In this document: positions 8,559 through 17,039 of the stretch, piece after piece
Numbering within the stretch: position 1 is the first letter of the stretch
How the letters are laid out: each line of letters begins with the position of its first letter
From: CAWIHS01 sp963836005
Lineage (GTDB): Bacteria; Pseudomonadota; Gammaproteobacteria; GRL18
DNA: 64,000 bases
Direction: 5' to 3'
Assembly: GCA_963836005.1 (NCBI GenBank)
Contig: CAWIHS010000002.1
Location: 186,001-250,000 of the forward strand
Notes under the pieces: generated by a model
What the model was told of the DNA's origin: nothing
Seen by the model: the letters and a program-made list of their open reading frames with translations, nothing else
The model's database searches: none
Made by a program: the position numbers and the translations under genes

Positions 8559-9890
8559 ATGAATTTTGAAAAAATTGGCTTACAGGTCCCTGAAATTTTA
8601 CTGCCTAATGGAGACATCGATCTGCACAAATGGTCGGTGGTAGCCTGCGACCAATACACCGCTCAGCCAGAATACTGGCAGCAGGTGAAAAAAATTGCTG
8701 CAGGAAGCCCTTCGACACTGAATGTGATCTATCCTGAAGTCTTTCTGGAAGATCCTGATGGTGAACAGCGTATCAGCATGATAAATCAGACCATGCAGCA
8801 GTATCTGGATGAAAACGTACTGATCCCCATGCACCGCAAGGGCTTTGTGCTGGTGGATCGCAAAACGTCTCAGGCCCCTTCACGCAAAGGTCTGGTGGTA
8901 GCTATTGATCTGGAGCAATATGACTTCAGCAAAGGCTCACAGACCCTGATCCGGGCCACAGAAGGCACCATTGTTGATCGTTTGCCACCGCGTATTAAAG
9001 TCAGACAGGACGCGGCCATTGAACTACCACATATTATGGTGTTAATCGATGATCCTGAACGTACTGTTATAGAACCGCTGTTTGATCAGAACCCGGAGTC
9101 GTTGTATGACTTTGAATTAATGATGGATAGTGGACACCTCCGGGGCTACGCCATTGATACCCCGGAAATGATCCAGCAGGTTGCTGAAAATCTTCAGCAA
9201 CTGGCATCTGCCGAGGTGTTTGCAAAAAAATATAATGCCGCCGGTAAAGATGTCCTGCTGTATGCCATGGGTGATGGTAATCATTCATTGGCCACTGCCA
9301 GGGCCATCTGGGAAAAGATAAAAGAGAATGCCGCTGAGGAGCAGTCTGTTATGGATAATCCAGCCCGTTATGCGCTGGTTGAACTGGTTAATATTCATGA
9401 TAAAGGACTGCAGTTTGAACCTATTCACCGTGTTATCTTCAATGTCGATCCAGCCCAGCTGCTTGCCGGGATACAGCAGCATTTCAGTGGTAACTGCACG
9501 ATCAACCGATGTGACAATGAAGCCGACATGAAACGCATATCAGAGGCGGCAAAAGCAGAAAACACCCACATTATCCCGTTTATTAATGCCAGCGGTTATG
9601 GTTTTATTCAGATCAACAATCCGAAATTCACCCTCGAGCTGGCAACACTCGAATCTTTTTTAACTGACTACCTGGAGTCCAACGGCGGCAAAGTCGACTT
9701 TATTCATGGCGATGATGTAGTTAATGAATTGGGTGTCAAGCAAGGTAATATGGGTTTTTTCTTTCCACCTATCTCCAAGCACAGCCTGTTTAAAACCATT
9801 ATTTTTGATGGAGCCCTGCCCAGAAAAACCTTTTCCATGGGTGAAGCAGATGAAAAACGCTTTTATCTCGAAGCTCGGAAAATAAAATAA
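8559..9890 (+). CDS. DUF1015 family protein
   Basis: A 443-residue member of the DUF1015 family, whose molecular function is not established. Family hallmarks are SVVACDQYTAQPEYW near the start, YAMGDGNHSLATARAIW in the centre, and FIHGDDVVNELGVKQGNMGFFFPP close to the end. No signal peptide or membrane segment is visible, so it is cytoplasmic. ATG 8559 follows GAGTAACAGTG. It is separated from purC by 105 bp holding a hairpin, so it may have its own promoter. Confidence 0.85.
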   Translation: MNFEKIGLQVPEILLPNGDIDLHKWSVVACDQYTAQPEYWQQVKKIAAGSPSTLNVIYPEVFLEDPDGEQRISMINQTMQQYLDENVLIPMHRKGFVLVDRKTSQAPSRKGLVVAIDLEQYDFSKGSQTLIRATEGTIVDRLPPRIKVRQDAAIELPHIMVLIDDPERTVIEPLFDQNPESLYDFELMMDSGHLRGYAIDTPEMIQQVAENLQQLASAEVFAKKYNAAGKDVLLYAMGDGNHSLATARAIWEKIKENAAEEQSVMDNPARYALVELVNIHDKGLQFEPIHRVIFNVDPAQLLAGIQQHFSGNCTINRCDNEADMKRISEAAKAENTHIIPFINASGYGFIQINNPKFTLELATLESFLTDYLESNGGKVDFIHGDDVVNELGVKQGNMGFFFPPISKHSLFKTIIFDGALPRKTFSMGEADEKRFYLEARKIK

Positions 9891-9965
9891 ACCCGAATAT
9901 TGAATTTACAACTTGAGAGATTCCGGCAAAGTTAATAATCGTGCATCATGTCAACCTGTATAACT

Positions 9966-10050
9966 GTAACTTCTCAATAAGTCCATGCAGTTTAAGTTTC
10001 TTCCCCCTGATATGGGGAGGGGATCTTGCACGGACTTATTGAGATGTTAC
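9966..10050. mobile_element. 85-bp MITE with 24-bp inverted ends and 8-bp target duplication
   Basis: The left end GTAACTTCTCAATAAGTCC is matched in inverse by GGACTTATTGAGATGTTAC at the right, and the match extends to 24 bp with two mismatches. The flanks are GTATAACT (9958-9965) and ATATAACT (10051-10058), a 7/8 match consistent with an 8-bp duplication. The centre holds a small CCCC/GGGG hairpin. It shares the terminal GTAAC and duplication size with the larger family in this window but not the inner end sequence. Confidence 0.8.
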
Positions 10051-10061
10051 ATATAACTGAG

Positions 10062-10112
10062 TTAAGTACCTGACAGCAAGCAACCTCAAGCCTATCGATA
10101 CACTGAGAAGTT
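10062..10112 (+). repeat. degenerate MITE right-end remnant
   Basis: The stretch TACCTGACAGCAAGC...GATACACTGAGAAGTTGC resembles the right end of the longer elements (TATCTGATATCAAGC...AATACGCTGATTAGTTAC at 37782-38004) but with many changes. It is probably an old remnant lying next to the 85-bp element. Confidence 0.4.
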
Positions 10113-10146
10113 GCATAAAACTGACAGGAAGTGTATTGAATCATGT

Positions 10147-10869
10147 TCAGGCTCCTGCAATGCTATTCATTGATAAGACCAAGACCCTGTCATCATCAAT
10201 TTCCCACCTCAAGTCATAATCATAGACCCTGGTTGAATAGGGCTTGTGCATTTTTTTCATATAATGAGGTCGATGGTCAATGCTTAACAGCTGGGTAATG
10301 AATTGTTCAATCTGTGGGTAGCGACTGGAAGCTTGTTGACACTGAATTCTGGCTATTTCTGAAAAGCGAACTGACAGAGGCTTATTTTCCAGGCGATCGG
10401 TAAAACCGCCCCTGGCAGCCGAAATACTATCACTATAGGGAATATAGGGTTTAATATCTATCACTGGCGTCTGATCCAGTATGTCTGCCCCTTTAATATG
10501 CAGCAGCAGTCGTTTTTTTTTCTGCTCTATATGATCCAGCTCTACCAGCGACAGCCCAAGGGGATTGGGTCTGTAACTTGAACGAGTCGCGAACACACCT
10601 AAGCGCTGTTTACCCTCCATTCGCGGCGGTCTGACGGTTGGACTCCAGTCCTTACCTATATGCTGGTGAAAAATAAAGGCGACCCATAAATGAGAAAAGT
10701 CTTCAAGACCCTTGATTGCTTCAAGTTCATTATAAGGCGCCAGCAGTTCGATACTGGCGGTAGAGGCTGTTACCAAACCTGCCTGACGTGGAATAGCAAA
10801 TTTTTCCTTGTAGCAGGAATAAACAATGCCGATGCTCTCGAAAGTAATTTTCATTTTGCAATTGGCCAT
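10147..10869 (-). CDS. trmO: tRNA (N6-threonylcarbamoyladenosine37-N6)-methyltransferase TrmO (TsaA/VirR family)
   Basis: A 240-residue protein of the TsaA/YaeB family, which methylates t6A37 in tRNA(Thr). Characteristic blocks are FESIGIVYSCYKEKFAIPRQ at the N-terminus, FSHLWVAFIFHQ, GVFATRSSYRPNPLGLS and ADILDQTPVIDIKPYIPYSD. The C-terminal extension of about 80 residues is typical of the E. coli-type enzyme. ATG 10869 lies 5 bp after the purK stop, so the two genes are probably coupled; a second ATG five codons in is an alternative start. The gene is the last of a minus-strand run that includes purE-purK. Confidence 0.92.
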   Translation of the reverse strand: MANCKMKITFESIGIVYSCYKEKFAIPRQAGLVTASTASIELLAPYNELEAIKGLEDFSHLWVAFIFHQHIGKDWSPTVRPPRMEGKQRLGVFATRSSYRPNPLGLSLVELDHIEQKKKRLLLHIKGADILDQTPVIDIKPYIPYSDSISAARGGFTDRLENKPLSVRFSEIARIQCQQASSRYPQIEQFITQLLSIDHRPHYMKKMHKPYSTRVYDYDLRWEIDDDRVLVLSMNSIAGA

Positions 10870-10874
10870 TTACT

Positions 10875-12005
10875 TTATGGTTTTGGCAATGCATTGGCCA
10901 GGCGACGGGTTTCCTGCAGCAGTTCACTGGTTGAGTGTCCAAGGCAGGTGAAATGTCCCATCTTGCGCCCTTCCCGTGCCTGCTTTTTACCGTACAGGTG
11001 TAATTTTACGTTCGGATTGGATAATAACTGTCCCCAGTCAGGCTCGCCATTACTCCATACATCGCCCAGAATATTAAACATCACCACCGGTGAAAGCAGG
11101 TCCGTGCTTCCCGCAGGCAGGCCGCAGAGCATTCTTACCTGTTGTTCAAACTGGGAGGTTTTACAGGCATCCAGTGTATAGTGTCCGCTATTATGAGGTC
11201 TGGGAGCGACTTCATTGATCAATAAACGATTATCGTCGGTAAGAAAAAATTCCACCGCCAGTATACCGATATAATCGAGTTTATCCGCAAACAGGGAAGC
11301 CTGATTCAGGGCTTTATCGAGCAGTGTTTTAGCCAGATTGCTGGGAACAGCCGTATATTCAAGGATACCATTCACGTGGTGGTTTTCACCGACCGGATAA
11401 CAGCTGATCTGTCCATCACTGCCGCGTGCCAGAACCACCGAGACTTCGTTTTCCAGCGTCACCTTTTCTTCCAGCACACAGGCAACCGAACCCATGGCTT
11501 CAAATGCTTTTACTGCTTCCTGCAGGTTATTGACAATGGCCTGGCCTTTTCCATCATAGCCAAAACTGGCGACCTTCAATAGGGCCGTACCCGATATTTG
11601 CTGCAGAGCAAATTCCAGATCATCTTTTTCATAAATTGGAAAAAAAAGTGCTGTTTCAAAGCCATTATCGGCAAGAAAGGTTTTTTCTGCGATCCGGTTT
11701 TGCGCCACTTCAACTGCTCGTGACGAAGGCCTGACAGCAACCGATTTTTCCAGTTTCTTCAAAGTGGCAAAGGGTATATTCTCAAACTCGGTGGTAACAG
11801 CATCACAATTTGCGGCTATCTGTTCCAGAGCCCACTGATCACTGTAAGAAGCATGAATATGTTCATCAGCAATTCGACCCGCAGGACTATCAGGATCAGG
11901 ATCAAGCACGATAACATGATACCCCATACTGTGGGCAGCCATGACAAACATTCGACCCAATTGACCGCCACCCAGCATTCCCAAGGTCTTTCCTGGCAGA
12001 ATCAT
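10875..12005 (-). CDS. purK: 5-(carboxyamino)imidazole ribonucleotide synthase
   Basis: A 376-residue ATP-grasp enzyme that carboxylates AIR with bicarbonate and ATP. GMLGGGQLGRMFVMAA at the N-terminus is the family hallmark, followed by LKVASFGYDGKGQ in the ATP-binding domain and NEVAPRPHNSGHYT near residue 265. ATG 12005 has GAGG upstream. It follows purE with 38 bp between them in the usual purE-purK order, and the products act consecutively on the same purine intermediate. Confidence 0.97.
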   Translation of the reverse strand: MILPGKTLGMLGGGQLGRMFVMAAHSMGYHVIVLDPDPDSPAGRIADEHIHASYSDQWALEQIAANCDAVTTEFENIPFATLKKLEKSVAVRPSSRAVEVAQNRIAEKTFLADNGFETALFFPIYEKDDLEFALQQISGTALLKVASFGYDGKGQAIVNNLQEAVKAFEAMGSVACVLEEKVTLENEVSVVLARGSDGQISCYPVGENHHVNGILEYTAVPSNLAKTLLDKALNQASLFADKLDYIGILAVEFFLTDDNRLLINEVAPRPHNSGHYTLDACKTSQFEQQVRMLCGLPAGSTDLLSPVVMFNILGDVWSNGEPDWGQLLSNPNVKLHLYGKKQAREGRKMGHFTCLGHSTSELLQETRRLANALPKP

Positions 12006-12043
12006 GATTTAATCCTCATTGCAGAAGTTTAGATAGATACACT

Positions 12044-12559
12044 TTAAATCTCGGGTAAATCCATGGCATGAACCATCTCAGCCTGTTTTTTTCTGAACAA
12101 CAGTATTTTGTCAGCAATACTTTTATTATCTATGGATAATATTGAAGCAGCAAAAAGACCTGCGTTGGCCGCACCGGCCTCACCAATAGCAAACGTTGCG
12201 ACCGGGATACCTCTGGGCATTTGTACAATAGAGAGCAGTGAGTCCATGCCTTTCAAATAACGCGAATTGACCGGTACACCTAACACCGGCAAGGTAGTTA
12301 TCGCTGCCAGCATCCCCGGCAGGTGAGCCGCTCCACCTGCCCCGGCTATTATACACTTTAGCCCATTTGCACGCGCCTGTTCGGCGTATTGGTATAAGAG
12401 ATCCGGTGTTCTGTGAGCAGACACCACCCTGGTTTCATAGGCTATGCCCAGATCTCTGAGTTGCTGACAGGCATTTTTCATGACATCCCAGTCACTATTG
12501 CTGCCCATGACTATCCCTATCAATGGCTTATCACATGCTTTCACACTTTCTGACGACAT
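12044..12559 (-). CDS. purE: N5-carboxyaminoimidazole ribonucleotide mutase
   Basis: A 171-residue class I PurE, which moves the carboxylate from N5-CAIR to C4. The substrate loop IGIVMGSNSDWDVM opens the domain, followed by VVSAHRTPDLLYQYA and GAGGAAHLPGMLA. The length is normal. A terminator lies directly upstream (after fba), so purE begins a separate unit with purK and trmO rather than being the tail of the glycolytic block. Confidence 0.97.
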   Translation of the reverse strand: MSSESVKACDKPLIGIVMGSNSDWDVMKNACQQLRDLGIAYETRVVSAHRTPDLLYQYAEQARANGLKCIIAGAGGAAHLPGMLAAITTLPVLGVPVNSRYLKGMDSLLSIVQMPRGIPVATFAIGEAGAANAGLFAASILSIDNKSIADKILLFRKKQAEMVHAMDLPEI

Positions 12560-12579
12560 TTATTCACGTTCCTAAATAG

Positions 12580-12602
12580 AAAAAGGACGGCCAGGCCGTC
12601 CT
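12580..12602 (-). terminator. rho-independent terminator after fba
   Basis: Read on the minus strand, AGGACGGCCTGGCCGTCC is followed by five T. It lies about 50 bp beyond the fba stop and separates the fba unit from purE. Confidence 0.85.
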
Positions 12603-12612
12603 CTTGTCTGCT

Positions 12613-12635
12613 GAAAGGCAGTCAAACTGCCTTTC
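12613..12635 (-). terminator. second hairpin after fba
   Basis: GAAAGGCAGT and ACTGCCTTTC form a 10-bp stem with a 3-base loop between the fba stop and the terminator at 12580-12602. It lacks a good T run and may protect the 3' end or back up termination. Confidence 0.6.
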
Positions 12636-12651
12636 TCGTTGCAGAATTAAA

Positions 12652-13716
12652 TTATGAAATTTTTGGATCCAGTTCACCGCTGCCATAGCGTGCAAACATG
12701 ATCTCAAGACTTACGGGTTTAATTTTAGATGCATGACCGGCACAACCAAAGGCTTCGTAGCGAGCTTTACAAATATCTTTCATCGCAGCTGTTGAAGCTT
12801 TCAGGAATTTACGCGGGTCAAAGTTTGCTGGATTATCCGTCAGGAATTTACGGATAGATCCCGTAGAAGCCATACGCAAATCGGTATCGATATTTACCTT
12901 GCGCACACCGTTCTTGATACCCTCTACGATTTCATCAACTGGAACACCGTAGGTCTGACCCATATCACCGCCATAGTTGTTAATGATTTCCAACCAGTCC
13001 TGAGGGACCGATGAAGAGCCGTGCATGACCAGGTGGGTATCAGGGATGCGCTTGTGGATATCAACGATACGGTCAATACGCAGGATATCACCTTCTGGTT
13101 CTTTGGTAAACTTATAGGCTCCATGCGAAGTACCAATCGCAATAGCCAGTGCATCTACACCTGTTTCCTTAACGAAAGTGGCTGCTTCTTCAGGGTCAGT
13201 CAATAACTGATCCATATCCAGTTTACCTTCAGCACCATGTCCGTCTTCTTCTCCCATTTCACCGGTTTCCAGAGAACCAAGGCAACCCAGCTCACCTTCA
13301 ACTGAAACGCCTCCCGCATGGGCCATTTTAACCACTTCACGGGTAGTATTCACATTGTATTCAAAGCTTGAAGGCGTTTTCATATCGGCCATCAGCGATC
13401 CATCCATCATCACTGATGTGAATCCTGATTGTATGGAACGCAGGCATACAGCAGGCTCGGAACCATGATCCTGGTGCATAACCACGGGAATGTGGGGATA
13501 CATTTCAACGGCTGCCTGAATCAGACGGCGCAGAAATGGTTCGCCCGCATATGAACGTGCACCTGCGGACCCCTGCATAATAACAGGTGAATTAGTTTCA
13601 TCAGCAGCCTGCATGATGGCTTGAACCTGTTCCATATTGTTTACGTTGAATGCTGGCAGACCGAAGCTGTTTTCAGCAGCATAGTCTAATAATTGTCGCA
13701 TTGAAATCAAGGCCAT
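12652..13716 (-). CDS. fba: fructose-bisphosphate aldolase, class II
   Basis: A 354-residue zinc aldolase of the long class II type (CbbA-like). It shows LPAFNVNNMEQVQAIM near the start, VVMHQDHGSEP with the zinc and catalytic residues, GVSVEGELGCLGS, and GAYKF/VMHGSSSVPQDW further on. It interconverts fructose-1,6-bisphosphate with triose phosphates, and close relatives also handle sedoheptulose bisphosphate in the Calvin cycle. AAGGAG lies 8 bp before ATG 13716. It is the last gene of the tkt-gap-pgk-pyk-fba series on this strand. A degenerate repeat fills the gap between it and pyk. Confidence 0.96.
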   Translation of the reverse strand: MALISMRQLLDYAAENSFGLPAFNVNNMEQVQAIMQAADETNSPVIMQGSAGARSYAGEPFLRRLIQAAVEMYPHIPVVMHQDHGSEPAVCLRSIQSGFTSVMMDGSLMADMKTPSSFEYNVNTTREVVKMAHAGGVSVEGELGCLGSLETGEMGEEDGHGAEGKLDMDQLLTDPEEAATFVKETGVDALAIAIGTSHGAYKFTKEPEGDILRIDRIVDIHKRIPDTHLVMHGSSSVPQDWLEIINNYGGDMGQTYGVPVDEIVEGIKNGVRKVNIDTDLRMASTGSIRKFLTDNPANFDPRKFLKASTAAMKDICKARYEAFGCAGHASKIKPVSLEIMFARYGSGELDPKIS

Positions 13717-13789
13717 TTTGGCTCTCCTTAATTTGTTAGTTTAAGTTTTCTGTTAATCGAATGGTTATTTATTCTTTTGTATAAAAATT

Positions 13790-13975
13790 GTAACTATTCA
13801 GTGCATTTTGAAGGTTGTAATTACTGTCAGATCTCTATTCACTCATATGGACTACTTTGACTCCTGTCTCTCGCGAGCATGTCCCTGCATCCATGCTGGC
13901 ATGGTGGTCATGTGGTAAATTCCGGCGATGCATGAACAGTTACCTGTCTTCCAGCAAATACCTGACAACCATCAG
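13790..13975 (+). mobile_element. degenerate MITE copy between pyk and fba
   Basis: The left end GTAACTATTCAGTGCATTTTG matches the left end of the element at 28417 (GTAACTATTCAGCGTAATTTTG). The right part CCAGCAAATACCTGACAACC and CATCAGTTA resembles the CCTGATATCAAG...AGTTAC end. The interior is diverged and no target duplication is visible. It reaches right up to the pyk stop codon. Confidence 0.6.
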
Positions 13976-15427
13976 TTATTCTCCAAAGTCCGGCTCAATC
14001 ATCTCACCGACTTTTAATATTTTCATTGCATTAGTTCCACCCATCACACCCGCCAGATCACCCTTGGTGATAATGATCATATCACCATCCCTGACCGTTC
14101 CTCGACGTTTTAATTCATCGACCACTTCCCAGTTAAGTTTGGCGTGGTCAGTCGTAGTGATATCAAAACTTACGGGAACTACACCGCGATAAAGGGTGAC
14201 TTTACGACGGGTATCCACATGTCCAGTAAAAGCGAATATAGGGATCCCGGAACCAATTCGAGACATCCATAAAGGTGTTGAACCCGATTCAGTCAGTGCC
14301 ACTATAGCCTTGACATTTAAATGATTGGCTGTGTACATGGCAGCCATCGCGATAGATTCATCAACAAACGAAAATTTAGTATGAATCCGGTGATCAGACT
14401 GCACTACCTGGCGCTGTTTTTCAGCTTCTCGGCAGATCCTGTCCATGGCGACCACTGCTTTATCCGGATATTTACCGGCAGCTGTCTCCGCCGACAGCAT
14501 CACTGCATCTGTTCCATCTAAAACGGCATTCGCAACATCAAAGACTTCAGCACGTGTGGGCAATTGATTATCTATCATTGATTCCATCATTTGCGTTGCG
14601 GTAATCACCACACGATTCATGGTCCTGGCGAGACTGATCAGGTGCTTTTGTATCGGCGGCAGAGCAGCATCACCAATCTCCACACCCAGGTCGCCTCTGG
14701 CTATCATAATCGCATCCGATGCGCTTATGATAGCCTCAATACAATCCAGCGCTTCAGCACGTTCAATTTTTGCGACGATACCGCCATGACCACCGGCATC
14801 ACAGAATAATTTCCTTGCCAGGGTAATGTCATCGGCATTCACAGGAAAGGAAACGGCCAGATAATCGGCCCCCATCTGCGCTGCAATTTTTATATCATTT
14901 TTATCTTTTTCGCTCAGTGCTGAGGCTGACAGACCTCCGCCCTGTAAATTGATGCCTTTACGGTCGGATAACTTACCCCCGACAACGACCCGAGTAATAA
15001 CCGCATTATTTTCAACTGCATCCACCCAGAAAATGAGACGGCCGTCATCAACTAGAAGAGTATCACCGCGTTTAACGTCATTGACCAGTTCTTTATAAGT
15101 GATACCCACTCTTTCGCTGCTGCCATCACTTTCAGCCAGCGAACTGTCAAAAATAAAACTGTCACCTTCAGTAAGCTCTACAGGGCCGTACTTAAATCTT
15201 TCAATGCGAATTTTAGGCCCTTGCAAATCAGCTAACACACCAATCTGACGCCCGTGAGCGCGGGCACGGGAGCGTAATTTTTCTGCCCGAGAAAGATGCT
15301 CTTCCGCATGGCCATGTGAAAAATTAATTCTTACCACATCTAATCCAGCGTCAATCATCTTATCCAGAATTTTTGGATCGTCCGTAGCTGGTCCGAGTGT
15401 AGCCAGAATTTTTGTACGTCTAAACAT
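13976..15427 (-). CDS. pyk: pyruvate kinase
   Basis: A 483-residue enzyme making pyruvate and ATP from phosphoenolpyruvate. Motifs: TKILATLGPATDD at the start, VRINFSHGHAEEH, ADLQGPKIRIERF, MIARGDLGVEIG, and the catalytic helix VVITATQMMESMI. The C-terminal domain (about 350-480) is intact. It begins 52 bp after the pgk stop, consistent with cotranscription. A pyruvate kinase inside the cluster implies that the pathway also runs toward pyruvate and is not only a Calvin-cycle module. Confidence 0.96.
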   Translation of the reverse strand: MFRRTKILATLGPATDDPKILDKMIDAGLDVVRINFSHGHAEEHLSRAEKLRSRARAHGRQIGVLADLQGPKIRIERFKYGPVELTEGDSFIFDSSLAESDGSSERVGITYKELVNDVKRGDTLLVDDGRLIFWVDAVENNAVITRVVVGGKLSDRKGINLQGGGLSASALSEKDKNDIKIAAQMGADYLAVSFPVNADDITLARKLFCDAGGHGGIVAKIERAEALDCIEAIISASDAIMIARGDLGVEIGDAALPPIQKHLISLARTMNRVVITATQMMESMIDNQLPTRAEVFDVANAVLDGTDAVMLSAETAAGKYPDKAVVAMDRICREAEKQRQVVQSDHRIHTKFSFVDESIAMAAMYTANHLNVKAIVALTESGSTPLWMSRIGSGIPIFAFTGHVDTRRKVTLYRGVVPVSFDITTTDHAKLNWEVVDELKRRGTVRDGDMIIITKGDLAGVMGGTNAMKILKVGEMIEPDFGE

Positions 15428-15479
15428 TCATTAAGCCGATAATTCCCTAAAAAAGTTAGTTCTATAACACCACAGGCGC

Positions 15480-16658
15480 TTAACTTTTGGCACGTTCTTC
15501 CAGAATTTCAACAGCGGGTAATTTTTTCCCTTCCAGAAATTCCAGGAAGGCTCCACCGCCAGTGGATATATAGGACACTTTGTCTGCGATACCATATTTA
15601 TCCACAGCCGCAAGCGTATCCCCACCTCCAGCAATGGAAAATGCAGGTGAATCAGCAATAGCCATGGAAATAGTTTTGGTTCCTTCACCAAACTGGTCAA
15701 ATTCAAACACGCCGACAGGACCATTCCAGACAATAGTTCCAGCCTGTTTCAAAACCTCTGCCAAAGCTGCTGCGCTGTCAGGACCAATATCAAAAATCAT
15801 GTCATCATCAGCAACATCCTCTACCTTTTTCAGTTCGGCAGCGGCTGTTTCAGCAAATTCCTTGGCACAGACCACATCGGTAGGTACAGGAATATCTCCG
15901 CCTCGAGCCTGGGCGGCAGCTTTTAGATTCTTTGCGGTTTCAACCAGATCTTCTTCATACAATGATTTGCCAACATTGTGTCCGCCTGCAGCAATAAAAG
16001 TATTTGCAATACCACCGCCTACGATCAGCTGATCAACCACTTTGGACAAAGATTCCAGTACCGTTAATTTGGTAGAAACCTTGGAACCGCCCACGATAGC
16101 GACCATCGGACGAGCAGGATTATCCAGCGCTTTGCCTAAGGCATCCAGTTCACCCGCCAGTAACGGACCTGCACAGGCAGTAGGTGCAAACTGTGCCGCA
16201 CCATAAGTCGAACCCTGTGCGCGGTGAGCAGTACCAAAAGCATCCATCACAAACACATCACACAAAGCGGCATATTTTTTGGCCAAATCTTCAGCATTTT
16301 TCTTTTCACCGGCATTGAAGCGCACATTTTCCAGCAGCACCACTTCACCATCGGCCACATCTACACCATCCAGATAATCTTTTACCAGGCGGACTTGCTG
16401 GCCCAACAGACCAGACATATGCTCTGCCACAGGCGCCATTGAAAATTCTTCATTGTATTCACCTTCAGTGGGGCGTCCCAGGTGGGACATAACCATCACT
16501 CTGGCGCCATTCTTTATGGCATGTTCAATCGTCGGCAAGGACGCTCTGATACGCTTGTCAGAAGAGACTTTACCGTCTTTGATGGGCACATTTAAATCCT
16601 GGCGGATTAAGACACGTTTTCCAGATAAGTCTAAATCGGTCATTTTTATAACTGCCAT
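15480..16658 (-). CDS. pgk: phosphoglycerate kinase
   Basis: A 392-residue monomeric kinase transferring phosphate between 1,3-bisphosphoglycerate and ADP. The substrate site KRVLIRQDLNVPIKDGK lies near residue 13, followed by HLGRPTEGEYNE, LLENVRFNAGEKKN, VGGSKVSTKLTVLESL, and the C-terminal GGGDTLAAVDKYG and STGGGAFLEFLEGK. GAGAGG precedes ATG 16658. It lies between gap and pyk in the common gammaproteobacterial order. Confidence 0.97.
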   Translation of the reverse strand: MAVIKMTDLDLSGKRVLIRQDLNVPIKDGKVSSDKRIRASLPTIEHAIKNGARVMVMSHLGRPTEGEYNEEFSMAPVAEHMSGLLGQQVRLVKDYLDGVDVADGEVVLLENVRFNAGEKKNAEDLAKKYAALCDVFVMDAFGTAHRAQGSTYGAAQFAPTACAGPLLAGELDALGKALDNPARPMVAIVGGSKVSTKLTVLESLSKVVDQLIVGGGIANTFIAAGGHNVGKSLYEEDLVETAKNLKAAAQARGGDIPVPTDVVCAKEFAETAAAELKKVEDVADDDMIFDIGPDSAAALAEVLKQAGTIVWNGPVGVFEFDQFGEGTKTISMAIADSPAFSIAGGGDTLAAVDKYGIADKVSYISTGGGAFLEFLEGKKLPAVEILEERAKS

Positions 16659-16800
16659 GCGTATACCTCTCTATCTTGTAAAATGGGCTAGAATCTATAA
16701 TTACTATTTAAATAATTTCTTGCCTGACTCAAAAAAACATTCAAATAGTAACCTTTTGCATCAACCTGTATTACTGACATAACTGTTAAAAGCTTAAGCA

Positions 16801-17010
16801 GTAAAGAGCATCAGGAAGGCAGAACAAAACCTTGAATGCGCTTTCACAGCTATGTACTTAAGCACAAATGTGTAAGGATAATCATGCCTTTATTCCAGAT
16901 GACGCTGCCAATACGTCCCTGTAGGGAATGCAGATCACGCAGGAGCAATTATCTGCCTTCCACAAACACATGATTACCCTTAAGTACATACGAATAATGC
17001 TCTTTCTTAC
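16801..17010 (+). mobile_element. diverged MITE copy with nested inverted repeats
   Basis: The core TCCCTGTAGGGAATGCAGAT and the following GCAATTATCTGCCTT match the interior of the element at 37782-38004. Nested inverted repeats are visible: GTAAAGAGCAT (16801-16811) with ATGCTCTTTCTTAC (16997-17010), and TATGTACTTAAG (16851-16862) with CTTAAGTACATA (16979-16990). The ends are diverged from the family consensus and no target duplication brackets the whole unit. It occupies most of the 381-bp gap between pgk and gap. Confidence 0.6.
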
Positions 17011-17039
17011 TTTTTTATGCCCTGCACCAGATCTAACTA

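Noticed and set aside
15431..15733. Minus-strand frame of 100 codons near the pgk 3' end
   Set aside because: It is an alternative frame over the true C-terminus of pgk, which is intact.
16793..16864. Octamer CTTAAGCA at 16793 and 16857 as a target duplication
   Set aside because: The 56 bp between them have no inverted ends, so the match is probably coincidental or part of the nested palindrome.
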